This document shows positions 43,926 through 54,086 of a stretch of DNA of 64,000 nucleotides, piece by piece. The position numbers and the translations under genes are program-made. The notes below the pieces were generated by a model. It did no database searches and was not told where the DNA came from. It worked only from the letters and a program-made list of their open reading frames with translations. Numbering within the stretch: position 1 is the first letter of the stretch; each line of letters begins with the position of its first letter. Origin of the DNA: Cycloclasticus sp. 46_120_T64 (GTDB taxonomy: Bacteria; Pseudomonadota; Gammaproteobacteria; Methylococcales; Cycloclasticaceae). The stretch lies in the NCBI GenBank assembly GCA_002162695.1, contig MAAM01000004.1, forward strand, positions 273,795 to 337,794. Direction: 5' to 3'.

Positions 43926-46124
43926 TTAAAATAAATCGATCGGGTCTACGTCAATTGACCAGCGAATATGGCGTGATGATTTTAGTCGGTCAAGCCCGCC
44001 GAGTAAGGCATGCAGAAATTCAAAGCGTGTTTTACGGGTGACGCTTTGCAGTAATAACTGATAACGGAAACGCCCTGCTCGTTTTAACATCGGCGCGGGC
44101 ACTGGGCCGAGTACCTCGATGCCTCGGCTGTCGAGTTGAGAAATGAGCTGCTGTACCTCGCTTAAAAAACGTAATACGGCGGCTTCATCTAAGGCGTTGA
44201 CCCGTAATAAGGCTTGGTAGTGGTAGGGCGGAAGTTGTGCTTGTTGGCGTTCGCTTAACGCTTGTTGGGCGAAAGGCCCGTAGCCATCATGAATCAGGGT
44301 GTTTAGCAAGGGGTGTTCTGGGTGGTGGGTTTGAATCAGCACGCGACCTAACTTCTCTTCACGACCCGCGCGTCCGGCCACTTGAATCATCAACTGCGAC
44401 ATGCGCTCGCTAGCTCTGAAGTCACAACTGAATAGGCCGCCATCGACATCGACCATGCCGACCAAGGTCACGTTGGGGAAGTGGTGACCCTTGGCGAGCA
44501 TTTGGGTACCGACCATGATTTGCGCGCCGCCTTGATGAATCTTGTCAATGAGCGACTGCATAGCGTCTTTTTTACGTGTGCTATCGCGGTCAATACGGCT
44601 TATTGGCACCTCGGGGAAGTGAGTATTGAGGGTTTCTTCTAACCGCTCGGTGCCTAGCCCGAGGGGGAATAACTCGGCTTGTTCGCAAGAAGGGCAAACC
44701 CGAGGAATACTGTGCTCCATGCCGCAGTGGTGGCAGCGTAATAAATGGGCGTTTTTATGGATGACCAAGCGTGAATCACAGTGTCGACATTGTGCTAACC
44801 AACCGCAACTATGGCACATCAATACCGGGGCAAAACCACGACGGTTGACGAATAAAATGACCTGTTCATCGCGCTCTAAGGTTTTTGCGATGGCGGTTAA
44901 TAATGGTTGGCTGAGGTGATTGTCTAAACGCAGATTACGGCAGTCGATCAGTCGCATGTCGGGGTGTGAGGCACCCGCGGTTCGCTCAGGAAGCAATAAG
45001 TGTTTAAATCGACCTTGCTGCACGTTGTATAGACTTTCCAGTGATGGGGTGGCGGTGCCTAACAGAACTGGGATATTGTAATCACGGGCGCGCATAATCG
45101 CTACGTCGCGCGCAGAGTAGCGAAAGCCTTCTTGCTGTTTGAATGAACTGTCGTGTTCTTCATCTAAGATAATCAGCCCAGGGTTTTGCATCGGGGTGAA
45201 CACCGCCGAGCGGGTGCCTAGTAGTAGACTGGCGAGGCCCTGTTGGATTTGCAACCAAGCTTGTAGGCGTTGACCATCACTGAGCGCCGAGTGAGAAATA
45301 ACCATTTGGCAGGCGAGGCGCTGTTTGAAACGGCCCGCCAATTGAGGGGTGAGGGTTATTTCGGGCAATAACACCAGCACTTGGCGACCGGCGGCAATCA
45401 CCTGCTGAATGAGTTGCAAATACACCTCGGTTTTACCGCTGCCGGTGACCCCGTCTAATAAAAAACATTGAAAGCTTTGTTGTGCCTGTGAAACCTCGTC
45501 AATGGCGGTTTGCTGGGCACTATTGGGTTTGAAACTGGCGGCGGTTGATTGGCGGTCGTTGTTGAAGCCTTCTGCAACAAAAACCCAACCTTTATCGATC
45601 ATGCTTTTTAGCGGTGAGCGCCAGTCCCAGCTTAAACCGGCGAAGTACTCCGCCGTTACCGGCTTATTGTTTTGTTGTAATAAGTCCCAGAGTTCGGCTT
45701 GTCTGCGCGAGCGTTTTAAATCCGTCGGCTGTAAGGCCTGGCCGCTAGGCGATAAGGCGTAGTTTTTTGGTAAGTCTAGGCTTGCCGGTTTGCCAGCACG
45801 TAAGGCTTTTGGCATCGCTTGCGCACAGACTTCGCCAATCGGGTGGTGGTAATAGCTGCTCATCCAGCGGCTTAGCGCTAAGTCTTGTGATGATAATAAG
45901 GCTTGCTGGTCGAATAACTCGGCGATGGGTTTGAGCTGCTTGCTGCTTAATTCGCTACTGGCTGAAATTGACAAAATAAGCCCGTTTTTGTGGCTGCGGC
46001 CAAAAGGCACACGTACCCGCTGTCCTGGGTGATAATCCGTGCGCAATGAATCAGCCAAGGGTAGGTAATCAAAGACCCGACTTAAGGGCACATCGACGGC
46101 AATATTGAGGTAAAACGTAGGCAT
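43926..46124 (-). CDS. priA: Primosomal protein N' (replication restart helicase)
   Basis: 732 residues. An N-terminal 3'-DNA-binding domain (VDVPLSRVFDYL), then Walker A GVTGSGKTEVYL, DEEH in LDEEHDSSFKQQEG, the zinc-binding cysteines CHSCGWLAQCRHC...CHHCG...CPSC, and helicase motifs through GRAGREEKLG. PriA rebuilds the replisome at stalled forks. Upstream is the DnaA-box region. Confidence 0.96.
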   Translation of the reverse strand: MPTFYLNIAVDVPLSRVFDYLPLADSLRTDYHPGQRVRVPFGRSHKNGLILSISASSELSSKQLKPIAELFDQQALLSSQDLALSRWMSSYYHHPIGEVCAQAMPKALRAGKPASLDLPKNYALSPSGQALQPTDLKRSRRQAELWDLLQQNNKPVTAEYFAGLSWDWRSPLKSMIDKGWVFVAEGFNNDRQSTAASFKPNSAQQTAIDEVSQAQQSFQCFLLDGVTGSGKTEVYLQLIQQVIAAGRQVLVLLPEITLTPQLAGRFKQRLACQMVISHSALSDGQRLQAWLQIQQGLASLLLGTRSAVFTPMQNPGLIILDEEHDSSFKQQEGFRYSARDVAIMRARDYNIPVLLGTATPSLESLYNVQQGRFKHLLLPERTAGASHPDMRLIDCRNLRLDNHLSQPLLTAIAKTLERDEQVILFVNRRGFAPVLMCHSCGWLAQCRHCDSRLVIHKNAHLLRCHHCGMEHSIPRVCPSCEQAELFPLGLGTERLEETLNTHFPEVPISRIDRDSTRKKDAMQSLIDKIHQGGAQIMVGTQMLAKGHHFPNVTLVGMVDVDGGLFSCDFRASERMSQLMIQVAGRAGREEKLGRVLIQTHHPEHPLLNTLIHDGYGPFAQQALSERQQAQLPPYHYQALLRVNALDEAAVLRFLSEVQQLISQLDSRGIEVLGPVPAPMLKRAGRFRYQLLLQSVTRKTRFEFLHALLGGLDRLKSSRHIRWSIDVDPIDLF

Positions 46125-46704
46125 GAGTGTCGGTTTGTTTTTTTATTGTTACGGTAGCCGGAAACGTTGAAGATATCCAGCGTAAAATGCTAAGTCTATG
46201 AGCCGCTTAAGGTTTTCCTGTTACCCACATTTTCTGTGGATAACTTTGTGGATGATCTCTTAGCAGAGCGGCTAAGTGCTTGCTGTAAAAGGCTAGTCAC
46301 TCAATTGTAACAAATTAGCCCATATTTTTATTTTCTTTTGAAATCAGCAGGTTAAGAAAGTAAAGGGCTTTTTGAAAATAGTTATGAAAATATGTTGATG
46401 CTAAACAAACGGATGTTTTTTGTTTGTGGATAAGGTCGTGGCTGATGACTTAGCTTGATGGCTAGTATCTTGCCCGACTGGGCGCTGATCATCGAGCAAT
46501 GGATGGGCTGTTCATGGGGGAATTCATCGGCATTCCTGTTGTTTAAAGCGTTTAGAATGGCGGCTCAGGCTAGGTTTGTATTCTATTAAGGGGTATAACA
46601 CCATGTTGATGCTAATAGCGGCAAGGTACAAATATAATGCAAAAATGGTGAACAGGGATGACAAATAAAATTTGCAAGATAACGAACGATGTTGAGGTCT
46701 ATTA
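46125..46704. other. 580-bp gene-free region between priA and the ECF sigma gene
   Basis: AT-rich with the DnaA-box cluster (46221-46433) and two GATC sites. A 21-codon frame at 46603-46668 (MLMLIAARYKYN, AAGGGG ten bases upstream) is possible but unconvincing. No RNA gene is recognised. Confidence 0.5.
46221..46433. promoter_or_regulatory. Cluster of DnaA-box sequences
   Basis: Two perfect boxes TTATCCACA in reverse (TGTGGATAA) are at 46235-46243 and 46425-46433. Near matches are TTACCCACA (46221-46229, forward) and TGTGGATGA (46247-46255, reverse). Three boxes fall in 35 bp, next to an AT-rich stretch (about 46310-46345). This is the layout of an origin or a DnaA-controlled promoter, but which is not settled. 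Confidence 0.5.
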
Positions 46705-47214
46705 GTGCAAGAGAAGCGTAAGCAACTTGAATACGAACGCTTGGTACTGGTGTATAGCGACCAACTTTTCCGTTATGCGTTATGGTTGTGCCGTGATAAA
46801 AACATGGCTGAAGACCTCGTGCAAGAGACGTGTCTGCGGGCGTGGAAGTCTCTGGATAAGCTGAAAGACGTGAGTTCAAGTAAGGCCTGGTTGATAACCA
46901 TATTACGTAATGAACACGCGCGCCAATACGCGAGGTACCGGCCCGATATGGTGGATTTTGATTTGGATCTGGTTAGTTTTAGAGATACCAATAACGATAC
47001 CAGCGCCGATGCATTTGCTTTAAAGCAGGCACTGAATGAGTTGGCTAATGAATATAAGGAGCCATTGTTATTACAAGTGATTGGCGGCTTAAGCTGCGAA
47101 GAGATTGCAACGGTGTGTAATATTACTAAAAGCGCAACGATGACACGTTTATTCAGGGCTAAGCAAAAATTACGTGAGGTCTTACGGCCGGAAGAAGATC
47201 AGGTGAGCAGATGA
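46705..47214 (+). CDS. ECF RNA polymerase sigma factor
   Basis: 169 residues, GTG start with GAGG upstream. Region 2 (YSDQLFRYALWLCRDKNMAE, DLVQETCLRAWKSL) binds core and the -10. Region 4 helix-turn-helix (LSCEEIATVCNITKSATMTRLFRAK) reads the -35. No region 3. It overlaps the next gene by four bases (ATGA), which encodes its anti-sigma factor. Confidence 0.93.
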   Translation: MQEKRKQLEYERLVLVYSDQLFRYALWLCRDKNMAEDLVQETCLRAWKSLDKLKDVSSSKAWLITILRNEHARQYARYRPDMVDFDLDLVSFRDTNNDTSADAFALKQALNELANEYKEPLLLQVIGGLSCEEIATVCNITKSATMTRLFRAKQKLREVLRPEEDQVSR

Positions 47215-47897
47215 TGAAATGTAAAGATGTTGAATTTGAAGTTGTTGTCGCACCGAATGAGATATCCGCGGATGCGGCCGAGCACCTACTGACGTGTGTT
47301 ACTTGCCAAGCGTTTGCCGAGCAACATAACGGCTTTGAGCAGCAACTCGCTGGGGTGATTGATTGTGAGGTACCGGCCGGTTTGCGTGATTCCTTACGTC
47401 AGCAGCGTGGTAAGTCTGTCCGCTTGGGTTGGCGTTTGCCGGTTAGTTTGGCGGCATCCTTTTTTGTTGCAATGGTCAGTTTTAGTTTGTTCACGAGTGA
47501 TCCTGTCGCTTTGCCTATCGATCGCCTATTGGTCGAACACTTTGAACACGATGGGGCGCGTTCGATCAAGGCTTCTACGCAAATTAACTCGCAGCAACTC
47601 GCGCGGATGGGTGAAGCATTTGGGGTACGGGTTAAATTAACCGAGCCGGTGAGTTTTGTGGAAAAATGCCCGATTGGTGATAGTTATGGCTTGCACATGG
47701 TATATCAATATAAAAACAAACCGATTACCTTGATCTACATGCCAGATATTCCGCTGGAGGAGACGGTGTCTTTTTATTATGCCGGGCTAAAGGGCTGGGT
47801 CAAACCGATGCCTAAAGGCTCGTTGGCTGTTTTAGGCGGCTCAACGAGTGAACTGCCAGAGCAAGATTTCACCAACGAGGCGATGGAGTGGTTATAG
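47211..47897 (+). CDS. Anti-sigma factor, DUF3379-like
   Basis: 228 residues. A cytoplasmic head has H..C..C-like residues (HLLTCVTCQAF, about 24-35), one membrane helix near 77-92 (LPVSLAASFFVAMVSFSLF), then an extracytoplasmic domain with FVEKCPIGDSYGLHMVY. DUF3379 proteins accompany ECF sigma factors, and this layout suggests it holds the sigma factor until an envelope signal. The trigger is unknown. Convergent with the RND pump gene. Confidence 0.82.
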   Translation: MMKCKDVEFEVVVAPNEISADAAEHLLTCVTCQAFAEQHNGFEQQLAGVIDCEVPAGLRDSLRQQRGKSVRLGWRLPVSLAASFFVAMVSFSLFTSDPVALPIDRLLVEHFEHDGARSIKASTQINSQQLARMGEAFGVRVKLTEPVSFVEKCPIGDSYGLHMVYQYKNKPITLIYMPDIPLEETVSFYYAGLKGWVKPMPKGSLAVLGGSTSELPEQDFTNEAMEWL

Positions 47898-47918
47898 GCT
47901 TGTGTTGAAGGCGCTTGT

Positions 47919-50900
47919 TTAGTGACCTTCTGCCGCGTGATCTCTGGCTAATAGTAAATAGAACGCTGGTACTACAAATAGGGTGAATAAGGTACCGATC
48001 CCTAAGCCCGACGCGATCACCAAGCCAATATCGAAGCGGCTAATAGCGCCAGGGCCGGAGGCGAATAACAGCGGTACCATCGCTACGATCATCGATACCG
48101 AGGTCATTAAAATCGGCCGTAAGCGAACTGAAGCGGCTTTTTCAACCGCGTCGCGTATCGATAGTTTCTCGCTAAGTTGTAACTGATTGGCGAACTCGAC
48201 GATTAAAATACCATTCTTCGCGATCAGGCCGATCAAAGTGATTAGGCCGACCTGGGTGTAAATATTCATGCTGGCAGCACCGAGCATTAAAAAAGCCATC
48301 GCGCTGGCGAGTGACAAGGGCACCGAAATTAAAATAATCAACGGGTCACGCCAGCTTTCAAACTGTGCGGCGAGCACCAAGTAAATAACGATCAGCGACA
48401 TGAAAAAGGTTAATACCAGCGCGCTACCTTGTTGTTTGAACTGTCGTGAGCTACCGGTGTAATCCCAGCGGAAATTTTTAGGGAAGTTGCTTTCGGCTTG
48501 TTGTTCTAAATAGGATAAACCCTCAGCAAAGGACACTCCGGGGCGTAAGATGCCCTCGATGGTGATGCTGTTGAGTTGCTGGAATTGTTTGCGTTTACTG
48601 GGTTCAACGGTATGCGAGATGGTGACGATGGCGCTGAGCGGGATCTGCTCACCGGCGGCGCTTCGTAGATAGATGTTTTTAAGTTGCTCGATATCGAAAC
48701 GGTCTTTTTCGCTAACTTGTGGGATCACCTTATAACTACGGCCCTGCATGCTGAAGCGGTTTACGTAACCTTCGCCAAAATAACCGGATAAATTGCGCCC
48801 AATATCTTGCATGCTGATGCCGAGGTCGGCGGCGCGATCCTTATCAATCAATAAGTTAGTTTTGGGCCGGTCGAAGTTGATGTTCTTTTGTAAAAAGATA
48901 AAGTTACCGCTTTGCATCGCTTGGCCAATGAGCTTATCGGCATTGCTGCTGATTTGTTGGTAGCTGCTATCGGATAACACCACAAATTGTACCGGTAGGC
49001 CGCCACCCGAACCGGGTAGGCTGGGTTGTTCAACTACCGCGGTTCTAAAACCTTTGACCGCTGCTAGTTTCTGTTGAAGTTCCGGTTTTATTTGTTTTTG
49101 TGAGCGCTCACGTTCGTCCTGATGGGCCATTTTAAAACCACCGAGCACGGTATTGGTATCACCACCAAAACCTAACAAAATAAAGCTCTTTTCGTATTCG
49201 TCCACGCTTTCAAAAATATCGAATAATTGGCTGGTTTGTTGTTTTAGGAAGTCCAAGGTCGAGGTCTGCGGCGCGGTGCTGAAAGAAATTAACAGCCCTC
49301 GGTCTTCATTGGGGGCCAGTTCTTTTTTTGACAACAGGTACATCGGGTACAGGCTGAGTAAGACCACTAAGGCGAACGCAATGGGGATTGAAGGCGTGGA
49401 GAGTAAGGGGTGTAGGGCTTTTTTATACCGCTCGGTTAGGCGGTCAAAGAAGTGTTCTACCTTTTGTTCAAATTCGCCAATTTCTCCGCTAGGTTTTAAA
49501 ATGCGTGCACTGATCATCGGCACGAGGGTTAAGGCGACAACACCCGAGATAAAAACGGCCGCCGCCAGTGAAAAGGCAAACTCGGTGAATAATGTGCCCA
49601 CCAAGCCGTCCATAAAACCAATCGGGAAGTAAACAGCGATGAGAGTAGTGGTCATCGCGATAATGGGTAAACTGAGCTCTTTTGCACCATCGATGGCGGC
49701 TTGAATACGTGATTTACCCATTTCGATATGTCGATGAATATTTTCCACCATCACGATAGCGTCATCGACCACCAAACCAATGGCTAAGATCATCGCGAGT
49801 AGGGTTAATAAGTTTAGCGAGTAACCGAGCAGCAGCATGATGAAAGCGGCCCCGATGAGCGATAGAGGGACGGTGATTGCAGGAATTACCGCGGCATTGA
49901 ATGAACCGAGTGATAGGAAAATAACGATAATCACGATGCTTAAGGCTTCCAGCAAGGTGATGCCAACTTCCTTGATTGAGCTGCTAATAAACTTACTGGC
50001 GTCGTAGGGGAGCTCTACACTAATGCCTTCGGGGAGATTGTTTCTAATATCATCGATGGCGGTTTGCACTTCTTGCGCCACGGTGAGTGGGTTTGAACCG
50101 GGGGATTGGTCGATGGCAATGAAGATAGCGGGTTTGCCATTGAATAAGTTCTGGCTATCGTAACCCTCGGCACCTAATTCGGTATCGGCTACATCGGATA
50201 AACGAATTAAGCTGCCGTTGCGCTTGCCGATGACGAGTTTATAAAAGTCTTCTTGTTTCGATATGTCGGTGCTCGCCCCAAGGTCGATACCCACATAACC
50301 GCCTTTGGTGCTGCCAACGCTAGATAGGTAGTTATTGCTGCGTAAAGCGGCGGAGACCTCGCTGGCGGAAATATCTAAGGCGGTCATTCTTTTTGGATCT
50401 AGCCATATGCGCATCGCATAAATGCTTTCACCTAAAATTTTTGCCTGACCCACCCCGTCAATGGATTGCAGCCTAGGTTGGATGACCCGCAGCAGGTAAT
50501 CGGCAATTTGGGTGGGTTCGCGGCTATCACTGAAAAAAGCGATATACATCAGCGCCGTGGCGGATCCGGTGGTTGAGGTGATAACGGGGTCCTCGGCTTC
50601 GGCGGGCAGAACACTGCGTTGGCTGGCAACTTTTGCTTGAATGTCGGCGATGGCATCGTTAGCGTCATAATTTAGATGCATATGGGCTTCAATGCTGGAG
50701 CTGCCTTGGCGACTGGTGGAGGAAATATAATCGATGCCTTCGGCTTGCGCGATAGCTTGTTGTAAGGGGGTGGTGATGAAGCCTTTTACCAGTTCACTGC
50801 TGGCACCAGGGTAAGCGGTGCGCACGGTAATGACGGTGCTTTTTGTTTCGGGAAACTCGCGGATTTCCAATGAGGTCAGCGAACGTAAGCCGAGGATCAG

Positions 50901-50963
50901 AATCAGTAGGCTGATGACGCTAGCGAGTACCGGACGAGTAACAAAAATATCGGTGAATTTCAA
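47919..50963 (-). CDS. RND multidrug efflux permease
   Basis: 1014 residues, twelve predicted membrane spans with two large periplasmic loops. The TM4 proton-relay motif GLVVDDAIVMVENI has both Asp, and the N-terminus FVTRPVLASVISLLILI is typical of the HAE1 family. It works as a trimer that exports hydrophobic compounds through an adaptor and an outer-membrane channel; no TolC-like gene is adjacent. Starts nine bases after the adaptor gene. Confidence 0.93.
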   Translation of the reverse strand: MKFTDIFVTRPVLASVISLLILILGLRSLTSLEIREFPETKSTVITVRTAYPGASSELVKGFITTPLQQAIAQAEGIDYISSTSRQGSSSIEAHMHLNYDANDAIADIQAKVASQRSVLPAEAEDPVITSTTGSATALMYIAFFSDSREPTQIADYLLRVIQPRLQSIDGVGQAKILGESIYAMRIWLDPKRMTALDISASEVSAALRSNNYLSSVGSTKGGYVGIDLGASTDISKQEDFYKLVIGKRNGSLIRLSDVADTELGAEGYDSQNLFNGKPAIFIAIDQSPGSNPLTVAQEVQTAIDDIRNNLPEGISVELPYDASKFISSSIKEVGITLLEALSIVIIVIFLSLGSFNAAVIPAITVPLSLIGAAFIMLLLGYSLNLLTLLAMILAIGLVVDDAIVMVENIHRHIEMGKSRIQAAIDGAKELSLPIIAMTTTLIAVYFPIGFMDGLVGTLFTEFAFSLAAAVFISGVVALTLVPMISARILKPSGEIGEFEQKVEHFFDRLTERYKKALHPLLSTPSIPIAFALVVLLSLYPMYLLSKKELAPNEDRGLLISFSTAPQTSTLDFLKQQTSQLFDIFESVDEYEKSFILLGFGGDTNTVLGGFKMAHQDERERSQKQIKPELQQKLAAVKGFRTAVVEQPSLPGSGGGLPVQFVVLSDSSYQQISSNADKLIGQAMQSGNFIFLQKNINFDRPKTNLLIDKDRAADLGISMQDIGRNLSGYFGEGYVNRFSMQGRSYKVIPQVSEKDRFDIEQLKNIYLRSAAGEQIPLSAIVTISHTVEPSKRKQFQQLNSITIEGILRPGVSFAEGLSYLEQQAESNFPKNFRWDYTGSSRQFKQQGSALVLTFFMSLIVIYLVLAAQFESWRDPLIILISVPLSLASAMAFLMLGAASMNIYTQVGLITLIGLIAKNGILIVEFANQLQLSEKLSIRDAVEKAASVRLRPILMTSVSMIVAMVPLLFASGPGAISRFDIGLVIASGLGIGTLFTLFVVPAFYLLLARDHAAEGH

Positions 50964-50972
50964 CGGAACGGC

Positions 50973-52055
50973 CTATGGTGTTGTCGTATGAGTGGGCTGG
51001 GCAATGGTAATTGGCATACCGTTGCGTAGCTTGATGTGTCCTTCGTTGACCACGCTGTCATTAACCGTTAAGCCTTGCAGAACTTCTACGCGGCCATGTT
51101 GGCGTCGTCCACTTTTGATGCTACGTTGAATAACGGTGGTGTTAGTGGCTTCCTTGACCACGACAAATACGCTATCACCATAGGTGTTATAGCTCACGGC
51201 TGTTTCTGGCAAGGTTAATACCGCACTTGGTTGAGAAGTGGTGAGCTGAATGTCGGCGAACATGCCGGGTTTTAATTTATACTGCGGGTTGGCGATGACG
51301 GCTCTGACGGCAATGGTTCTTGTGCGTTGATCAAACCCTGGGTTGATTGCTTGCACCTTGCCGATGAAGGTCTGGCTGGGGTAAGCCTGCACCTGCACAC
51401 TCACCGTTTGACCGAGATGTAGTTGCGAAAGGTAGCGTTCGGCCAAGGAAAAATCAGCGAGGGTCGATGATAAAGAAACGAGAGGAGCAATTTGTTGGCC
51501 TTTATCTAGGTACTGTCCTAGGCTGACTTGGCGAATACCCATGACCCCATCGAAGGGAGCACAAATTCTTTTTTTGCTAACCCTGCTTTGCTGGGCTAAT
51601 ACCGCAGTTTTCGCGACGTCCAGTACCGCCCTTGCTTCGTCGTGACTCGATAAGGAGGTGGCTTTGCTGGCAAGTAGTTTGGCTTGACGGTTGAACTTTA
51701 TGGTGGCTAAACGCTCTTCGGCGAGTAAACCATTGAGTACCGCCTGGTCGGTTTCGCTATTGAGCTCTATTAATATCTCACCCCTGCTGACTGTTTGCCC
51801 TGACTCAAAATGGATCTGAGAGACCAGCCCGGCGATTTCATTACTTAGGATGATGCCTTTTTCAGGATTAATGTTGCCGACCGCACTTAGGTTATTTTCC
51901 CATGATTGTTCGGCGACTTTAACCGTACTCACAACTGGGGGAGGCGGTGCTTTACGCGACGACATGGCCTGTTTAATCTGAAAAAATTTACTGCCGAATA
52001 GGCCGCCAAAGATGATGGCGATAAAGATGATGAGGGCAACTATTTTTTTAGCCAA
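50973..52055 (-). CDS. RND efflux periplasmic adaptor (MFP)
   Basis: 360 residues from TTG 52055, preferred because GGAG lies six bases upstream; the ATG at 52097 adds 14 residues but has no ribosome site. N-terminal hydrophobic helix (about 3-20), biotinyl-lipoyl halves around ILSNEIAGLVSQIHFESGQ and CAPFDGVMGIRQV, a hairpin coil between, then beta-barrel domains. Links the permease to an outer-membrane channel. Confidence 0.88.
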   Translation of the reverse strand: MAKKIVALIIFIAIIFGGLFGSKFFQIKQAMSSRKAPPPPVVSTVKVAEQSWENNLSAVGNINPEKGIILSNEIAGLVSQIHFESGQTVSRGEILIELNSETDQAVLNGLLAEERLATIKFNRQAKLLASKATSLSSHDEARAVLDVAKTAVLAQQSRVSKKRICAPFDGVMGIRQVSLGQYLDKGQQIAPLVSLSSTLADFSLAERYLSQLHLGQTVSVQVQAYPSQTFIGKVQAINPGFDQRTRTIAVRAVIANPQYKLKPGMFADIQLTTSQPSAVLTLPETAVSYNTYGDSVFVVVKEATNTTVIQRSIKSGRRQHGRVEVLQGLTVNDSVVNEGHIKLRNGMPITIAQPTHTTTP

Positions 52056-52221
52056 AATATTCTCCGTAGGCTGTAACATAAATGAATGTGATGACATTGC
52101 AGTAGGCTATAACTTGGAGGCAATGCTTATTATATGTAAAGTATATCAAATGCCGAGACTCATACTTGAATAAATCTCGGTGCAGCTAATAGACTCGTGA
52201 TTCGTTATTGAAGGTTTTGTT

Positions 52222-52632
52222 ATGAAATATATGAAAATATTGTTGGTGTTATCGATCTTTATATTGAGCGCCTGCGCTCACCTTGGGGAGCAGAAACAGC
52301 TTGAGCACTTAGAGGCCAAACAGAAATTGTTTATGAAAGCCTTGCGTTGGAAGTCCTACGAAATGGCCGCGAGCGTGATCCGCTTTAAAAATCCCGCGCG
52401 ACAACTAGCGCCTTTAGATGAGCTGGATAAGATCAGCGTCACCTCGTATGAACTGATTGCCTCGCAACCCAATTTGCAGCAAGGCACGGCGGCGGCTCAG
52501 GTGTTGTTTTCTTATGTGCAAGACGAAACGGGGCGGGTCTATCAGCTAAATCACACCCAACACTGGTGGTTTGATGAGGAATCAAGGCAGTGGTTCTTAG
52601 CCAGTGATATGCCGATGTTCAAATATCATTAA
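52222..52632 (+). CDS. Small lipoprotein, unknown function
   Basis: 136 residues. A lipoprotein signal peptide ends ILSACA (Cys at about 18). The mature domain begins with a helix (EQLEHLEAKQKLFMKALRWK) and ends in beta strands (HWWFDEESRQWFLASDMP), reminiscent of small NTF2-like folds. Its stop overlaps the stop of the GNAT gene on the other strand by four bases. Confidence 0.75.
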   Translation: MKYMKILLVLSIFILSACAHLGEQKQLEHLEAKQKLFMKALRWKSYEMAASVIRFKNPARQLAPLDELDKISVTSYELIASQPNLQQGTAAAQVLFSYVQDETGRVYQLNHTQHWWFDEESRQWFLASDMPMFKYH

Positions 52633-53780
52633 GTCTCCGTTTTAAAGGGTAATAGGCCTTGCAAGTAAGGCATCTGGCTATTTAATTCGGTTTTTTCGTG
52701 TTGAATGAAGCGGCTAATGGCGCGATCAAAGTCTGGGTTGAGGATGACGTGGTTGGAAAAGGTGTGGATCGGCTCAAAACCGCGGGGAATTTTATGTTCA
52801 CCCTGTGCGCCGGGGTCAAAGCGAGCTAGCCGGTTTTGAATGCAGAATTCAATGCCTTGGTAATAACAGGTTTCGAAGTGTAAAAGCTCGTACTCTTGTT
52901 CGCAGCCCCAATAACGCCCATATAAAGTCTGTGAGTCTTTGAAACATAAGGCGGCGGCAATGAGTTGATCACCCTTGTGGGCACAAAACATCACCAAGTT
53001 ATCTTGCAAGCTGCGGCGTATCGACTGAAAAAACGGCAGATTCAGGTAACCTGCTTGCGCGCTACGTTTGAGATAGGTTTTTTGGTAGAAACGATAAAAC
53101 TGATGCATGACTTGTTCGCTAATCTCGCTGCCAAGCAAGGTGCTGATGCTGATGCCTTGTTGTTGCACGGCTAGGCGTTCTTTGCGAATGTTTTTACGTT
53201 TTCGAGCCTTCATGCGCTGGAGGAAATCGTCGAAACTGATATATTCTTGATTAAACCAGTGGTACTGAATCCCCAAACGTTGCTGCCAACCGCAGTCTTC
53301 GAGCAAGGAAGATAACTCGCTTAACGGAAATAATACGTGCCAACTGGATAAACCCAGTGAGCGGGACTTGTCTCGTAGCGCTTGCTCAATGTTTTTAATG
53401 ATGCTGAGTTGTTGCTGCGGGTTTTGAATGCTCGCAGCAAAGCTTAAGCGTGGCCCCGCCGCTGGGGTGAAAGGAATGGCTGCAACTAGTTTTGGGTAAT
53501 AACGGTGGCCGTGATGCTGGTATGCATTGGCCCAAGCCCAGTCAAAAACATATTCACCATAGGAGTGGTTTTTGAGAAAACACGGCATCGCAGCGATTAG
53601 CTGTTCATCTTGGCGGACAATAATATGTTGGGCTTGCCAACCGGTGGAAGCTTGGGTGCAACCGCTGGATTCGAGTGCCAATAAAAATGGGTGGCGAGTA
53701 AAGGGGTAATCATCGCCAAAAAGAGCGCTCCAATCGGCGACTGATATATCATTGATACTATTGAGAAAGTCTACCTGCAT
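52629..53780 (-). CDS. COG3146 (DUF482) acyltransferase-like protein
   Basis: 383 residues. An AHIIVRQD-type N-terminal lobe, the family string FDWAWANAYQHHG, then a GNAT-like C-terminal lobe (LIAAALCFKDSQTLYGRYWG and FDPGAQGEHKIPRGF). The family is predicted to be an aminoacyl or acyl transferase; function is unproven. Single gene. Confidence 0.85.
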   Translation of the reverse strand: MQVDFLNSINDISVADWSALFGDDYPFTRHPFLLALESSGCTQASTGWQAQHIIVRQDEQLIAAMPCFLKNHSYGEYVFDWAWANAYQHHGHRYYPKLVAAIPFTPAAGPRLSFAASIQNPQQQLSIIKNIEQALRDKSRSLGLSSWHVLFPLSELSSLLEDCGWQQRLGIQYHWFNQEYISFDDFLQRMKARKRKNIRKERLAVQQQGISISTLLGSEISEQVMHQFYRFYQKTYLKRSAQAGYLNLPFFQSIRRSLQDNLVMFCAHKGDQLIAAALCFKDSQTLYGRYWGCEQEYELLHFETCYYQGIEFCIQNRLARFDPGAQGEHKIPRGFEPIHTFSNHVILNPDFDRAISRFIQHEKTELNSQMPYLQGLLPFKTET

Positions 53781-54086
53781 GCGCTTAAGGTCCTGCCAAG
53801 TCCGTTAAATAATGGGCTATTCTAGCGCGAAGCCAGAAGACGACGATGAACAAATCGGCTTATTTCATTTGCGTTCAAACCGACTCGAGTTGTTAGTGCA
53901 AGCTAGGGTGAAGTGTTTCGTGGTTGTAGCTGATGGGGTGATTGTCTTTTTTAAAGGCGGACGGTTGCAGGCGATGGCCGAGTCGTTACGTTAGCTTGAT
54001 CCGCCGAAATATAGGTTATTAGATATTGTCGAAAAGCGAACAATGGCATAAGGTGTGCTTGATAAGAATAATTTTTAGAGGGTGTT
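53781..54086. other. Intergenic region upstream of rsd
   Basis: A 60-codon frame at 53812-53994 has no ribosome site and no family resemblance, so it is not called. A promoter for rsd must lie here; TTAGAGGG before the rsd ATG is its ribosome site. Confidence 0.4.

Noticed and set aside
46603-46668. 21-codon frame near the DnaA boxes
   Set aside because: The ribosome site is ten bases away, and the peptide has no pattern. It may be a leader peptide but cannot be supported.
53812-53994. 60-codon frame upstream of rsd
   Set aside because: No ribosome site, no family pattern, and it lies where the rsd promoter is expected.
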